64,000 nt of DNA from Streptomyces violaceusniger. GTDB taxonomy: Bacteria > Actinomycetota > Actinomycetes > Streptomycetales > Streptomycetaceae. Where the stretch lies: NCBI GenBank assembly GCA_005405945.1, contig BJHW01000001.1, positions 248,001-312,000 on the forward strand, read 5' to 3'. Below the pieces are notes generated by a model that ran no database searches, had not been told where the DNA came from, and saw only the letters and a program-made list of their open reading frames with translations. Shown one piece after another: positions 48,511-58,259 of the stretch. The translations under genes were made by a program, and so were the position numbers. Within the stretch, counting starts at the first letter, position 1, and every line of letters begins with the position of its first letter.

Positions 48511-49251
48511 TCAGGTGTGGCGGAACGGGCACGCGGGCGGCTTCGCCTCGTTCTCGTCGAAGAGGAAGTACTGCCGCCACTCCCGGTTCTCCGGGTCGCC
48601 GTAGTTGCCGAGTTCGGGTGAGGGCTCACCGCCGTCGAAGGCGCGCAGCCTGTTGCGGATGACCCGGCGCGCGGACCAGCCCCGTGGGGTGTCGGGGTCG
48701 AGGTCCTCGAAGACCCACCGTGGCTGGAAAGTGATCATGAAGCAAGGGTTCGACCTGCTCTTGCGGGCCGTGTGGGCGGGCGTGTTGCACACGACGAAGA
48801 TGGGTGTGCCGCCAAAGCTGAACTCCCAGTGGCTGTGGTCGGTGTCCTTGGGTATCTCCGCCGGCCAGGCCTCTGTGTCGTGCTCGTGCAGGAACTGGAG
48901 GACATCCCAGAACTTCTGGTAGTAGTCGCCGACCTTGCCGTCCTCTTCCTGGCCGGGGCGGAAGAGAACGATGAGGGAGGTCTCCCTGGAGATGCTCTGG
49001 TAGGTCTCCAGGTACGAGCGGATGATGTCGGGGAGCGCTTCCCAGGATCGCTGATCGTGCTCGTCGTCGATGAACCCGAACCGCAGCCCCGACTTCTTCG
49101 CGGCCGAGACCGCGAAGGTGCAGGGGAAAGGCGCGTCCGTGGAGGTCAGCGTCTGCAGCAGGTCCCTCGCGTAGGGAATTCCCCATGCGGGAAGTCCACC
49201 GATCACCTGGGAGGCGAGATGCTCCTCGACCGGCTGCGTCGTCGAAGACAT
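48511..49251 (-). CDS. YqcI/YcgG-family protein, probable heme N-oxygenase (GrbE-like)
   Basis: A 246-residue protein of the YqcI/YcgG family: PFPCTFAVSAAKK near the N-terminus, FWDVLQFLHEHD mid-way, the NPCFMITFQPRWVFEDL block, and the C-terminal CPFRH. Family members such as AglA and DcsA were reported to be heme enzymes that N-hydroxylate arginine. With the SznF-like gene 4 bp upstream, this pair corresponds to what I recall as the graminine genes of gramibactin-type clusters. I infer that it oxidises the arginine side chain. The ribosome site GGGAG lies within the end of the preceding gene, so expression is coupled. Confidence 0.85.
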   Translation of the reverse strand: MSSTTQPVEEHLASQVIGGLPAWGIPYARDLLQTLTSTDAPFPCTFAVSAAKKSGLRFGFIDDEHDQRSWEALPDIIRSYLETYQSISRETSLIVLFRPGQEEDGKVGDYYQKFWDVLQFLHEHDTEAWPAEIPKDTDHSHWEFSFGGTPIFVVCNTPAHTARKSRSNPCFMITFQPRWVFEDLDPDTPRGWSARRVIRNRLRAFDGGEPSPELGNYGDPENREWRQYFLFDENEAKPPACPFRHT

Positions 49252-49255
49252 GTGT

Positions 49256-50703
49256 TCACTCCCGCCCTTTACACGTGCTGCCCGGAGCGAATCCGAAGAT
49301 TTCCTTGAGCAGGTCGTCGCTGATGATGGGCTGGTGGTAGGTGCACTCGCCGGAGAGCACGGTGGAGCCGTGCAGCCGAGACACCGGGATCAGAAGCTTG
49401 TCCCCCTGGTTCAGCTCGATCTTGTGCGTCACGTTGTTCCAGAAGTGCATCTGACCGGCCTCGATGACGACCAGTCGGTGCTCGTCGTGCACATGAGTGG
49501 TGGAGGTCTCCTCCCACGACTCGACGAACGTGTCCAAGTCGATCTCGATGCCCTCGTCCTTGAGGTACTCGTCGATCGTGTGGGCCTTGTCCTTGTAGGA
49601 GGGGATCCTGTCGGCCCAGTTCACCTGGTCCGTCACGTCCTGCTCCCAGAGGTCGGCGTACCAGGCCGCGTCGGTGAACCCTCGGTGGAAACCTTCGACG
49701 ACGGCCTGCTCGCCGTACCGGTCGGCCAGAGGCGCGAGCAGGCGGCCCATGATCTCGCTCAGCCCGGCCTCGGTGACGTCGGGGACGTGGCGGAAGAAGC
49801 CCGTGTCGGTCTTCAGGCACTCGGTGAAGACCGCCTCGAACGGGTCGCGGTTGACGGCGTCGTCGATCCTCTTGTGCACCAGGGCGCCGAGGAAGGCGAA
49901 GAGGTGCTCCCGGTTCACCGAGAGGTAGTGGAGGTAGTTTCCGCGCGCCAGTGAGGTGTTCAGATAGAGCTGCCAGTAGGCGGCGGCCGCCGTCTTCAGC
50001 CCGGCGCCGTCGAGCAGCTTGGCGTAGTCCGGCGAGGCGGAGACCCAGGCACCGTACCGCTCCACCAGAAATGGCCGGAGCGCGTCGTGCGCGAGGTCGA
50101 ACTCACCGAGCGCGGTCCTGCCGACCGCGGTGTTCATGGCGGGCGCGAAGGCACTCAGCTGAAGCAGCAGGAAGGTCGCGGCCTCTCGTTTGTCCCGGGT
50201 GTTCAGGACCGCTTCGATGCCCCTGTTCGGGCGGCTCTTGCGCTCCTCCAGGTATCCGACGACATGACGCTCCAAAGCGGCGCGTGTCGGCTTCCGCAGC
50301 GGTGTCCTCTCCCCGTCGAGCAGGGTGAACAGATGCCGTTCGAGGACCGGCTTGGCAAGGGCGCTCAGCTCCCTGTTCCGGCTCGAGTAGAAGGCCTCCT
50401 GGTCGGACTTGACGGTCACGACGTCTTGTGGCGGCAGGTAGAGAGCGTCGAGGTCGTAGACGTTGCGCAGCATGCGGTGACCCAGGAAGCCGCTCAGCTT
50501 GAGCACATCGGCGGAGGGCAGGGGCGGCTGTAGTCGAGCCAGGCCAGGTCGTCGGGCCTGACCGGCCGCCGATAGGGGTTTCCCTCCGTCGTCAGTTCAT
50601 CCCACCCCGCGGCTCGGAACGCCCTGTTGGCGGCGAACGCCTTCAGGATCTCGTTCGGGTCCTGTTCTTCGTAGGGAAGCGCGTATTCCTTCGCCTGTGC
50701 CAC
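49256..50703 (-). CDS. SznF/GrbD-like protein: N-oxygenase-fold domain plus C-terminal cupin (frameshifted here)
   Basis: About 482 residues when repaired, close to SznF (streptozotocin N-nitrosation). The N-terminal part (AQAKEYALPYEEQ to NPYRRPVRPDD) is separated by a break at 50521-50524 (G4): one more base joins LDYSRP to LPSADVLKLSGF. Compared with SznF from memory, the central heme-oxygenase-like domain keeps the fold (YWQLYLNTSL, NYLHYL) but lacks the helix His/Asp ligands: SznF HIDQHHG becomes roughly PDVTEAG. The cupin keeps three His (THVHDE, SRLHGS), enough for a single iron. GTG 50703 has AAGGGA upstream. I infer that the cupin does the N-N-forming step while the YqcI/YcgG partner provides N-oxygenation. 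Confidence 0.85.
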
Positions 50704-50771
50704 TCTGCTTGTCCCTTCGGTATGACGGTCAGCCAGGTGGAAAGAGCGTCTGAGAGCCGAGCCGGCCGGGG

Positions 50772-53700
50772 TCACCGGTCCATGGACCGCGATGCGGCCA
50801 GGAGTTCCTCTTCGGTCATCGACGCGACCTCGCGGTAGATCGTCGCGGCCTGCTCGATGCGTCCCGGCACGCTCTGCTTCTTCGCAAGGCGTACGGCGAG
50901 AGCACGTACCGTCCGGGCCGCGAACAGGTCCGCCACCTTCGGCTCGGTGGTGTCGAGCCACTCCCGGATCTGGGCGATCGCCTTCGTGGCCAGGACGGAG
51001 TCGCCGCCGACGGCGAAGAAGTCGTCCTCGACACTGATCCGGTCGGCCACGAGCACCTTCCGCACGATCTCCACGAGTACGGTCTCCAGGTCACCGGCCG
51101 GCTCGACGTAGGGCTCCTCGGGCGGGGCGCCGGCCCGCAGGACCGCGCTGACCGACGCGCGATCGAGCTTGCCGTTCGGCGTCAGGGGGAACTCCTGGAG
51201 GACCTCAAGCCGTTCCGGGACCATGTGCGGCGGCAGCAAGTCCGCCACGACACTCAGCACCGTCGCTTCGTCGGTCTCCGCGGTCAGGGTGACCGCGGCG
51301 ATGAGCTTCTGTGACGTCGTGCCGACCACCTCGGCCACGGCGTGGTGCACGGCGGGCACGGCGCGCAGCGCCGCCTCGACCTCGCCGAGCTCGATGCGGT
51401 AGCCGCGCAACTTCACCTGGTTGTCGCGTCGGCCCAAGAACTCCAGGGTCCCATCGGGCCAGTACCGGCCCAGGTCGCCGGTGCGGTACCAGCGGTCTCC
51501 CGCGTAGGTGACGAAGCGGTCGGCCGTGCGTTCCGGGTCATTGCGGTATCCGTTGGCCACGCTCCGGCCACCGATCCACAGCTCGCCCGGCACCCAGTCC
51601 GGGCAGTCCCGGCCCCGGGCGTCGACCACCCGGAACCGCTGGTTGCTCAGCGGCCTACCATAGGGGATGGAGCGCCAGTGGGCCGGTACCCCCGCGATCT
51701 CCTGGAAGTTGGACCAGATCCCGGCCTCGGTGGCGCCGCCGAGGCCCACGAGCGCGCACCGTCCGTCGGAGGCGTCGCGCAGGGCGTCCGGCAGGTCGAG
51801 GCCGATCCAGTCGCCGGAGAGGAGCGCCAGGCGGAGGGATTCCGGCAGCGGATCCGTGCCCGTGGCGGTCAGCAGCATCTCCATCAGCGCAGGCACGGTG
51901 TCCCACACCGTGACCTGGTGCCGACGGCACAGGTTCAGCCACTGCTGTGCGTCGCGGCGGTCGGACTCCGCCACCAGGACGAGGGCGCCCCCCGCACCCA
52001 GCAGACCGAAGATGTCCCACACCGACAGGTCGAAGTCCAGGGCCGACACCGCGAGGACCCGGTCCTCGGCGGTGATGCCGAACCGCTCGTTGATGTCCTC
52101 CACCGTGTTGAGCGCGGCCCGGTGGCACATCTCCACGCCCTTGGGCATGCCGGTGGAGCCGGAGGTGAAGATGACGTAGGCGATCTGGTCGGGGTCGGGC
52201 GTGACGGGGTTCGCGGGCGGCACGTCGAACCCCGCGGCCTCGCGAATGCCCAGGGCGTCGTCCCGGCCCACTGCCGCGTCGTCGTCGCAGAGCGTCAGGA
52301 CCACGTCACCCGCCTGCTCGATTTGCGCGCGCCGGGCTGCGGGCTGTTCGACTCCGATGGGGACGTAGCAGGCGCCCGCGGCGAGGACGCCGAGGACCGC
52401 GGCTATCTGATCGGGTCCCTTGGGGATGTGGACGGACACCGCGTCGCCGGGGCGCACTCCGCGGGCGGCGAGCGCACCGGAGATCCGCAGGGCGCTGTCG
52501 CGCAGCTCGGCGTAGGACATCCGTCCGTCAGTGCCCCAAAGGAGAGCGGTCGCGTCCGGCGTGTCGGCCGCGCGGGCGAAGAAGCCTTCGTGGAGCAACC
52601 CGTCGGGCACCGGCCGCACGACACTGTTGACCTTCGCGCGTACGTCCCGCTGCTCCGGCGGGAGGCCCTCGCCGAAGAACCGGTCCCAGTTCTCGTCATC
52701 GCCGAGCAGCTCGTCGATCATCTCCCGGTGACGACGGAACATCGTGTCCATCATCCCTGCGGGGAAGGCGTGTTCACGTACGTCCCAGTTGAGCAGCAGA
52801 CCGCCGCGCAGCTCCACCACCTGTGCGTCGAGCACGACCTGCGGCCCCTGGGAGATGATCCACGCGGGCTCGCCGAACGCGCCGATGACGCTGTCGCGGA
52901 ACAGCTCTCCCAGGTCGAGTCCGCTGGTGTAGACGACCGAGGCCAGGACGGGTTCGCCACGCAACCGGCCCAGGTCGCGCAGGACGTCGAGGCCGGGGTA
53001 GGCGGCGTGCGACGCCTGGGTGTGCAGGGTGTGCTGGAAGCCCCTGGCACGTTCGAGCAGGGTCGAGGAGCCGGTGACGTCCACGTCGAGGAGCACCGAG
53101 CTGCTGAAGTCGCCGACCAGCTTCTCCACATCGGGGTGCAGGGGTTCGCGGTTGAACAGCGGCAGGTTGAGCAGGAACCGCTGCTCGCTCGACCACTGGC
53201 CGACGATCTCGGCGAAGACCGAAGCCAGGACCGTGGCCGGGGTGACGCCGTACGTTCGCGCCCGTTCGATGAGCCGCCGCTTGCTCTCCGGGTCGAGCCA
53301 GTGCTCGTAGCGGACACTGCGGAGCGGATCCTTCTGCTCCGATTCCGGTATCAGCGGTAGCGCCGGGGCGCCCGGCAGCTGTGGCAGTACCTCGCGCCAC
53401 CACTCCTGCTCGCGCTTGTGCGCCGAGGCGTTGACCGTGGCGTAATCGGCGAGGTAGTCGCGGAAGTTGTACGACAGCGTGCCAAGGTCGTCTGTCCCGC
53501 TCGTGTAGAACTCCGCGAGATCCGCCAGCAGGATGCGATAGCTCAGCGCGTCGGCCGCCATCATGTCCACGTCCACGTGCAGCCGCGTCCGGCCACCGGG
53601 CAGCAGTGTCAGGGAGATGTCGACCAGTTGGCCGAGATCGGCCCGCATGCGCTGGTGCGTCTTCTCCTGACGGATCCTCTCCAGGCTCTTCTCCACCTCC

Positions 53701-54272
53701 GACGGATCAGCGTCGCGCAGATCGGTCACGGACCACACCGGAACTCCGGGCTGGTCGAGCACCCTCTGGGTCCCGTCGTCCAGGAACTGGCTGCGCAGCA
53801 TGGCGTGCCGACGGATCAGGGCGGCCACGGCGCGCTCGAGGCGTGCGGGGTCCACGCCCTGGCCATCGAACTCCGCGTAGAGGTGGGAGGCGACTCCGCC
53901 GAGGGCTTGCTCGTCCTTGCGGCCGATCCAGTAACCGTGCTGCATCGTCGCCAGGCCGAACGGCTCGCTGTCCGAGGGGCGTTCGTCCTGCTTCGGGTCC
54001 GGCGGAGCCTGCTTCGGCCGCGTCCCGGCCCTGCCGCCCGCCCGTTCCGCCACCAGGTCGGCCCAGGCCTGGACGGAGGGCTGCAGGGCCAGCTCGGAGA
54101 AGTTGACGCGGATCCCCTGGCGTCGCAGGCCGGCGGCGATCTTGATCATCCGCATCGAGTGCAAACCCAGCGTGACCAGGTTGTCGTCCATACCGACCTC
54201 GACGGGATCCAGCTCGAGCTCGCCGGCCACCAGCGCGCGGATCCCCTCTCGGCCCAACACAACGTCTCCCAC
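50772..54272 (-). CDS. NRPS, ArCP-Cy-A-PCP
   Basis: 1166 residues. N-terminal aryl carrier (Ser in VTLGLHSMRMIK), cyclisation domain with intact DMMAADALS (DxxxxDxxS), A domain, and PCP (FAVGGDSVLATK). Pocket residues read about D-L-W-D-L-S-L-I-W, like the Cys signature but with Asp at position 278, so Cys or Ser is likely and azoline formation is expected. An aryl acid on the first carrier would be joined to the amino acid and cyclised. The adjacent divergent ligase is the obvious loader. GTG with GGAGG 7 bases upstream. First gene of the region C minus-strand operon, 68 bp before the SznF-like gene. No insert lies in this A domain, unlike the PchE-like NRPS. Confidence 0.92.
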   Translation of the reverse strand: MGDVVLGREGIRALVAGELELDPVEVGMDDNLVTLGLHSMRMIKIAAGLRRQGIRVNFSELALQPSVQAWADLVAERAGGRAGTRPKQAPPDPKQDERPSDSEPFGLATMQHGYWIGRKDEQALGGVASHLYAEFDGQGVDPARLERAVAALIRRHAMLRSQFLDDGTQRVLDQPGVPVWSVTDLRDADPSEVEKSLERIRQEKTHQRMRADLGQLVDISLTLLPGGRTRLHVDVDMMAADALSYRILLADLAEFYTSGTDDLGTLSYNFRDYLADYATVNASAHKREQEWWREVLPQLPGAPALPLIPESEQKDPLRSVRYEHWLDPESKRRLIERARTYGVTPATVLASVFAEIVGQWSSEQRFLLNLPLFNREPLHPDVEKLVGDFSSSVLLDVDVTGSSTLLERARGFQHTLHTQASHAAYPGLDVLRDLGRLRGEPVLASVVYTSGLDLGELFRDSVIGAFGEPAWIISQGPQVVLDAQVVELRGGLLLNWDVREHAFPAGMMDTMFRRHREMIDELLGDDENWDRFFGEGLPPEQRDVRAKVNSVVRPVPDGLLHEGFFARAADTPDATALLWGTDGRMSYAELRDSALRISGALAARGVRPGDAVSVHIPKGPDQIAAVLGVLAAGACYVPIGVEQPAARRAQIEQAGDVVLTLCDDDAAVGRDDALGIREAAGFDVPPANPVTPDPDQIAYVIFTSGSTGMPKGVEMCHRAALNTVEDINERFGITAEDRVLAVSALDFDLSVWDIFGLLGAGGALVLVAESDRRDAQQWLNLCRRHQVTVWDTVPALMEMLLTATGTDPLPESLRLALLSGDWIGLDLPDALRDASDGRCALVGLGGATEAGIWSNFQEIAGVPAHWRSIPYGRPLSNQRFRVVDARGRDCPDWVPGELWIGGRSVANGYRNDPERTADRFVTYAGDRWYRTGDLGRYWPDGTLEFLGRRDNQVKLRGYRIELGEVEAALRAVPAVHHAVAEVVGTTSQKLIAAVTLTAETDEATVLSVVADLLPPHMVPERLEVLQEFPLTPNGKLDRASVSAVLRAGAPPEEPYVEPAGDLETVLVEIVRKVLVADRISVEDDFFAVGGDSVLATKAIAQIREWLDTTEPKVADLFAARTVRALAVRLAKKQSVPGRIEQAATIYREVASMTEEELLAASRSMDR

Positions 54273-54454
54273 GGTCGTTCCTCCGATGGTCGGATCGGGT
54301 TGGCAGGTTTCAGGCAGCGCCGAGTGGCCCTGGGCAGGAGCCGTCGGGCGGGCATCACCGTCACTGCCGGCCGCCGAGACGAAGCAGTACCGCGGACATG
54401 TCCAAAGCTGCGGATTGGAATTGATTTCACGAGTAACGGCGGTCCGGGATCATT

Positions 54455-54484
54455 AACCTACGGCGCCGCCAATGGAATTGTCAA
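54455..54484 (-). promoter_or_regulatory. Candidate promoter of the NRPS/SznF-like operon
   Basis: Minus strand: TTGACA, 18-bp spacer, TAGGTT, a close match to actinomycete housekeeping promoters. It would give a leader of about 175 nt before the GTG at 54272. Confidence 0.5.
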
Positions 54485-54646
54485 CCAATCAGGGAACGCC
54501 TCGAAAAGCCGGACGAGAATTCACCTAGTCATTCCTCCTACAGGATTTTCCCTACGGTGCTTCCTCTTACGGAAAATACCCTGCAGCACTTTCCGCATCG
54601 CAGGAAGATTCAGCAACTCACCACATACACCCTCGTCAGGGGCGCG

Positions 54647-54676
54647 TTGACCTCGTCTACGGCGGTGCGTTACCGT
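54647..54676 (+). promoter_or_regulatory. Candidate promoter of the pyrrole-forming operon
   Basis: TTGACC, 18-bp spacer, TACCGT, about 115 bp upstream of the chosen start of the aryl ligase. The -35 is good and the -10 modest. Confidence 0.4.
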
Positions 54677-54789
54677 CGACCGGCGCCATGAAATGAAGAA
54701 TTAGAGTATCGACACATGCATTTACTTCCGGCACATTGAATCGCCCAGCCCGCGCAGTCCGGAATCGCATGACAGAAGGGGCCTTCTCC

Positions 54790-56450
54790 ATGGCCATAGA
54801 TATGACCCCTTGGCCCGGCACAGACGTCGAGAAGTACCGAGCCGCGGGTTACTGGCGAGGGGAGACATTCGCCGGTTTCCTCGCCTCCCGGGCCCGCGCG
54901 CACGGCAACCGCGTCGCCCTGGTCGACGACCGGACGCGCCTTACGTACGCCGAACTCGACGAGCGAACGGACCACGTGGCGCATGGACTGCGCGGGCTCG
55001 GCCTCGGCAGCGACGACCGCGTTCTGCTCCAGCTGCCCAACCGTGCGGAATTCCTCCTGCTCTGGTTCGCGCTGATGAAGATCGGCGCGGTCCCGGTGCA
55101 CACCCAGCCGGGCCACCGCCGAAGCGAGATGGTGCACCTCGCGCAGCACTCGGACGCGGCCGCCTACGTCATCCCCGATCTCCATGCCGGTTTCGACCAC
55201 CGCGAACTCGCCGCCGAGGTACGGTCGGTGAGCCCCTCCCTCAAGCACGTCATCGTGGTCGGCGACCCGGGTACCGGTACCGGATTCACACCCTTCACCG
55301 ACCTGCTGACGTCCGCGCCCGAGGCGGGCCCCGCCATCACCTCGCGGGCGAGCGGCGGCGACGCGGCCCTGCTGCTGCTCTCCGGAGGCACCACCGGACT
55401 GCCCAAGCTGATCCCGCGCACCCACGACGACTACCTCTACAACTCGCGCGCCGCCGGCGAGGTGTGTGAGCTGACCGAGGAATCGGTGTACCTCGCGGCG
55501 CTGCCCGTGGCGTTCAACTACACGATGAACTGCCCCGGTGTGCTGGGTGCGCTCAGCGTCGGCGGACGGGTCGTGCTGGCGGGCAACCCCGACCCGGGCT
55601 ACTGCTTCGACCTGATCGAGCGGGAGGGCGTCACGATCGCCGCCATCAACCCGCAGCTCGCCCCGGTCTGGCTGGACGAGGCGGCCGTGACCGACGCGGA
55701 CCTATCCACCCTGCGAGTCCTTCAGGTCGGCAGTGCCCGTCTGGCCGACGAGACGGCCCGGAAGATGGTGGCCGAGTTGGGGTGCGTGATCCAGCAGGTG
55801 TTCGGCATGGCCGAAGGACTCCTGTGCCTGACCCGGCTCTCCGATCCGCCGGAGATCATCACCACCACGCAGGGCAGGCCCATCTCGCCGGCCGATGAGA
55901 TAAAGGTGGCCGGGCCGGACGACCAGGAAGTGCCGGACGGTGAAGAGGGGAGCTGCTCGTCCGCGGACCGTACACGCTGCGCGGCTACTACCACGCCGAC
56001 GAACACAACGCCAAGAGTTTCACCCACGACGGCTTCTACCGTTCCGGCGACCGCGTACGCCGCCGCCCGACGGGACACCTCGTCGTGGTGGGCCGGTCGA
56101 AGGACCAGATCAACCGCGGCGGTGAGAAGATCCCGGCCACCGAGGTCGAGGGGCATCTGCTGGCCCATCCCGCGATTCAGTCCGCCGCGCTGCTGCCCGC
56201 GCCCGACCCCGACCTGGGCGAGCGCTCCGTCGCCTTCCTCGTCCTCGACGGCGGTCCCGACGCTGTTCCCGCACCGGACCGCAAGGAACTCGCTGCCTTC
56301 CTCGACAAGCGGGGCGTGGCCGCCTTCAAGGCCCCCGATGAGGTGCGGATCCTCGACGTGATGCCGCTGACGCCGGTCGGGAAGATGGACAAGAAGGTCC
56401 TGGCCGCGCAGATCAAGGCCGAGCGGAGCAAGAGCGGGCCGCCCGCGTGA
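54790..56450 (+). CDS. Aryl-acid AMP ligase (DhbE/YbtE-like; frameshifted here)
   Basis: About 553 residues. Stand-alone adenylation enzyme related to DhbE/Ent[34 protein letters not shown], and after the break [16 protein letters not shown]. The substrate loop reads FNYTMNCPG where DhbE has HNYPLSSPG. The Ser to Cys change is typical of salicylate ligases, and the His to Phe change is unusual, so the substrate may be another aryl acid such as pyrrole- or N-hydroxypyrrole-2-carboxylate. The frame breaks at 55947-55950 (G4): one more G joins DGEEG to [17 protein letters not shown] 54790 is chosen for AGAAGGGG 8 bases upstream. It probably loads the ArCP of the divergent NRPS. Confidence 0.88.
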
Positions 56451-57997
56451 GCCGGACCGACCCGTGGGGTCCTCTCGACGCGCTCCTGGCGAGCGCCGCG
56501 CACCGCCATCCGGACCGGGCTGCCGTGACAGAGGGACAACAGCTGCTCACCTACCGGGAGTTGGAGTCGCGCGTCCGCGAACTGGCCACCGGTCTGCGAG
56601 CCGCCGGCATGCGCCCAGGTGACCGCGTAGGGGTGTACGTGCCCAAGAGCACGGATGCCATGGTCGCCATCTATGCGGCCCTGCGGTGCGGCGCCGTCGC
56701 CGCACCGCTGGATGTGAAGGGCCCTCCCGAGCGGACCGCCCGAATGGCCGTCAACGCCGCCCTCGGCTTCCTGGTCACCACCGACCGCGCCGCCGCATCG
56801 GCCACCCGCGTCCGGGAGATCACCGATCAGGGCCCGGGTGAGGTCAGGAGGCTCGTGTCGGGCCTCGGGATCCTGCCCCTCGGTCCGTCCGGAGCCCCTG
56901 TGCCCCAGGGCGGCGACGGCGGGTACCTGCTGTTCACCTCGGGCAGCACCGGCTGGCCCAAGGGCGTGCTCCTCTCGCACGGGAACGTGCTGCACTTCGC
57001 CCGGTGGACCGTGGACCAGTTCGGGCTCACATCCTCGGACAGGGTCGGCTCCCAGGCGTCGCTGACATTCGACCTGAGCACGTTCGACATCTTCGGCAGC
57101 GCCCTGTCGGGGGCGTGCCTCGTCCTGCTCCCCGAGTCCCTCAAAGCCTTCCCGCAGGACGTGGTGAGCTGGCTGCGCACACACCGGATCTCCGCCTTCT
57201 ACGCGGTCCCGACGCTGTACCAGGCACTACTGCACCACGGGGGCATCAGCACAACACGGCTGCCCGATCTCCGCATCATCGCATTCGCCGGGGAGCCCTT
57301 CCCGGCGGGAGACCTCGAACGCTACGTGGGCATCTTCGAGACAGCGGAGTTCTACAACCTCTACGGCCCGACGGAGACGAACGTCTGCACCTTCGAGAGG
57401 GTGCCTCGCGGATGGTCGGCCCAGGATGGTCTCTCCATCGGCAAGGAGATAGCCGGTGTCCAGGTCGAACTCGTCGACGACCAGCGTCGCGTCACCTCCG
57501 ATGAGGGCGAGATCGCCGTCTCGGGGCCGACGGTGGCCCTGGGCTACCTCCAGGACGGTCAGCACCGCGAACTCACCTCTTTGATCCACCTGTCCGACGG
57601 CCGTACGCGACCGGCGTACCTCACCGGCGATCTCGGCTACTACGGAGACGAGGGCAAGATCTACCTGCGGGGGCGCAGGGACCACCAGATCAAGCGGCGG
57701 GGCTACCGGATCGACCTCCAGGACATCGAGAGCGTGGTGCAGGAGTTCTCCTCGGTGCGCGGTTGCGCGGCGATCTGGACTCCGGAAGGCGGTGGCGAGC
57801 TACGGCTCCATGTCGCCGCGGACAGCGTCACGGAGGGACAGCTCCGTGAGCAGCTGGCCTCCTCCCTCCCCCGCCATATGCTTCCCGACCGCATCCACCT
57901 GGCGGAGCGGCTTCCGTTGACGGAGCGAGGGAAAGTCGACCGCGAAGCGCTGGCTTCGGCAGAACCGACCCGGGAGAGAGGCCATGAAAAACGCTGA
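56447..57997 (+). CDS. L-prolyl-AMP ligase (PltF/RedM-like)
   Basis: A 516-residue stand-alone A domain that would activate proline and load the small carrier encoded next. P-loop [57 protein letters not shown]. Pocket residues D-L-F-Y-x-A-L-V-C-K closely match the signature I recall for PltF/RedM-type prolyl ligases. GTG start overlaps the previous stop (GTGA), and its 3' end overlaps the carrier gene by 14 bp. Together with the carrier and the dehydrogenase it forms the classical proline-to-pyrrole-2-carboxyl unit. Confidence 0.9.
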   Translation: MSRTDPWGPLDALLASAAHRHPDRAAVTEGQQLLTYRELESRVRELATGLRAAGMRPGDRVGVYVPKSTDAMVAIYAALRCGAVAAPLDVKGPPERTARMAVNAALGFLVTTDRAAASATRVREITDQGPGEVRRLVSGLGILPLGPSGAPVPQGGDGGYLLFTSGSTGWPKGVLLSHGNVLHFARWTVDQFGLTSSDRVGSQASLTFDLSTFDIFGSALSGACLVLLPESLKAFPQDVVSWLRTHRISAFYAVPTLYQALLHHGGISTTRLPDLRIIAFAGEPFPAGDLERYVGIFETAEFYNLYGPTETNVCTFERVPRGWSAQDGLSIGKEIAGVQVELVDDQRRVTSDEGEIAVSGPTVALGYLQDGQHRELTSLIHLSDGRTRPAYLTGDLGYYGDEGKIYLRGRRDHQIKRRGYRIDLQDIESVVQEFSSVRGCAAIWTPEGGGELRLHVAADSVTEGQLREQLASSLPRHMLPDRIHLAERLPLTERGKVDREALASAEPTRERGHEKR

Positions 57998-58259
57998 CGA
58001 GCTGTGTTCACTGATACAGGAGATCATCGACGAAGCCAGCGGGCACGCCGACGAGAAGGTCGACCCCAGCACTCCGCTGCTCATATCGGGGCTCGTGGAC
58101 TCCCTGACCATCATGCGGATCGTCGCCCGGGTCGAGCAGCGGATCGGCATCTCGTTCCCGGAGACCGAGGTCGTCGCGGCGAACTTCCGTACGCCCACGG
58201 CCCTCTGGGACGCCATCGAGGCCGTGAAGGGCGCTTCCCACTCCGAGGGCGCGGTATGA
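57984..58259 (+). CDS. Free-standing peptidyl carrier protein (PltL-like)
   Basis: A 91-residue acidic carrier; the phosphopantetheine Ser lies in SGLVDSLTIMRI. Flanked by the prolyl ligase (14-bp overlap) and the acyl-CoA-dehydrogenase-like gene (ATGA overlap), which marks it as the carrier on which proline is oxidised to pyrrole. Confidence 0.9.
   Translation: MKNADELCSLIQEIIDEASGHADEKVDPSTPLLISGLVDSLTIMRIVARVEQRIGISFPETEVVAANFRTPTALWDAIEAVKGASHSEGAV

Larger units (their letters stand above)
54273..54789. promoter_or_regulatory. Divergent control region of the diazeniumdiolate-type cluster
   Basis: 517 bp, relatively AT-rich, between the two main operons of region C. It holds one candidate promoter per direction (separate entries). 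An inverted repeat lies between them, ATTTTCC (54545-54551) and GGAAAAT (54571-54577), extended by AGG/CCT. A metal- or pathway-responsive regulator could bind here; no IdeR-like iron box was evident. Confidence 0.5.

Noticed and set aside
54790..56450. Calling this a plain salicylate or DHB siderophore cluster
   Set aside because: The ligase loop differs from both types, no isochorismate/salicylate genes are present, and a full proline-to-pyrrole set follows directly.
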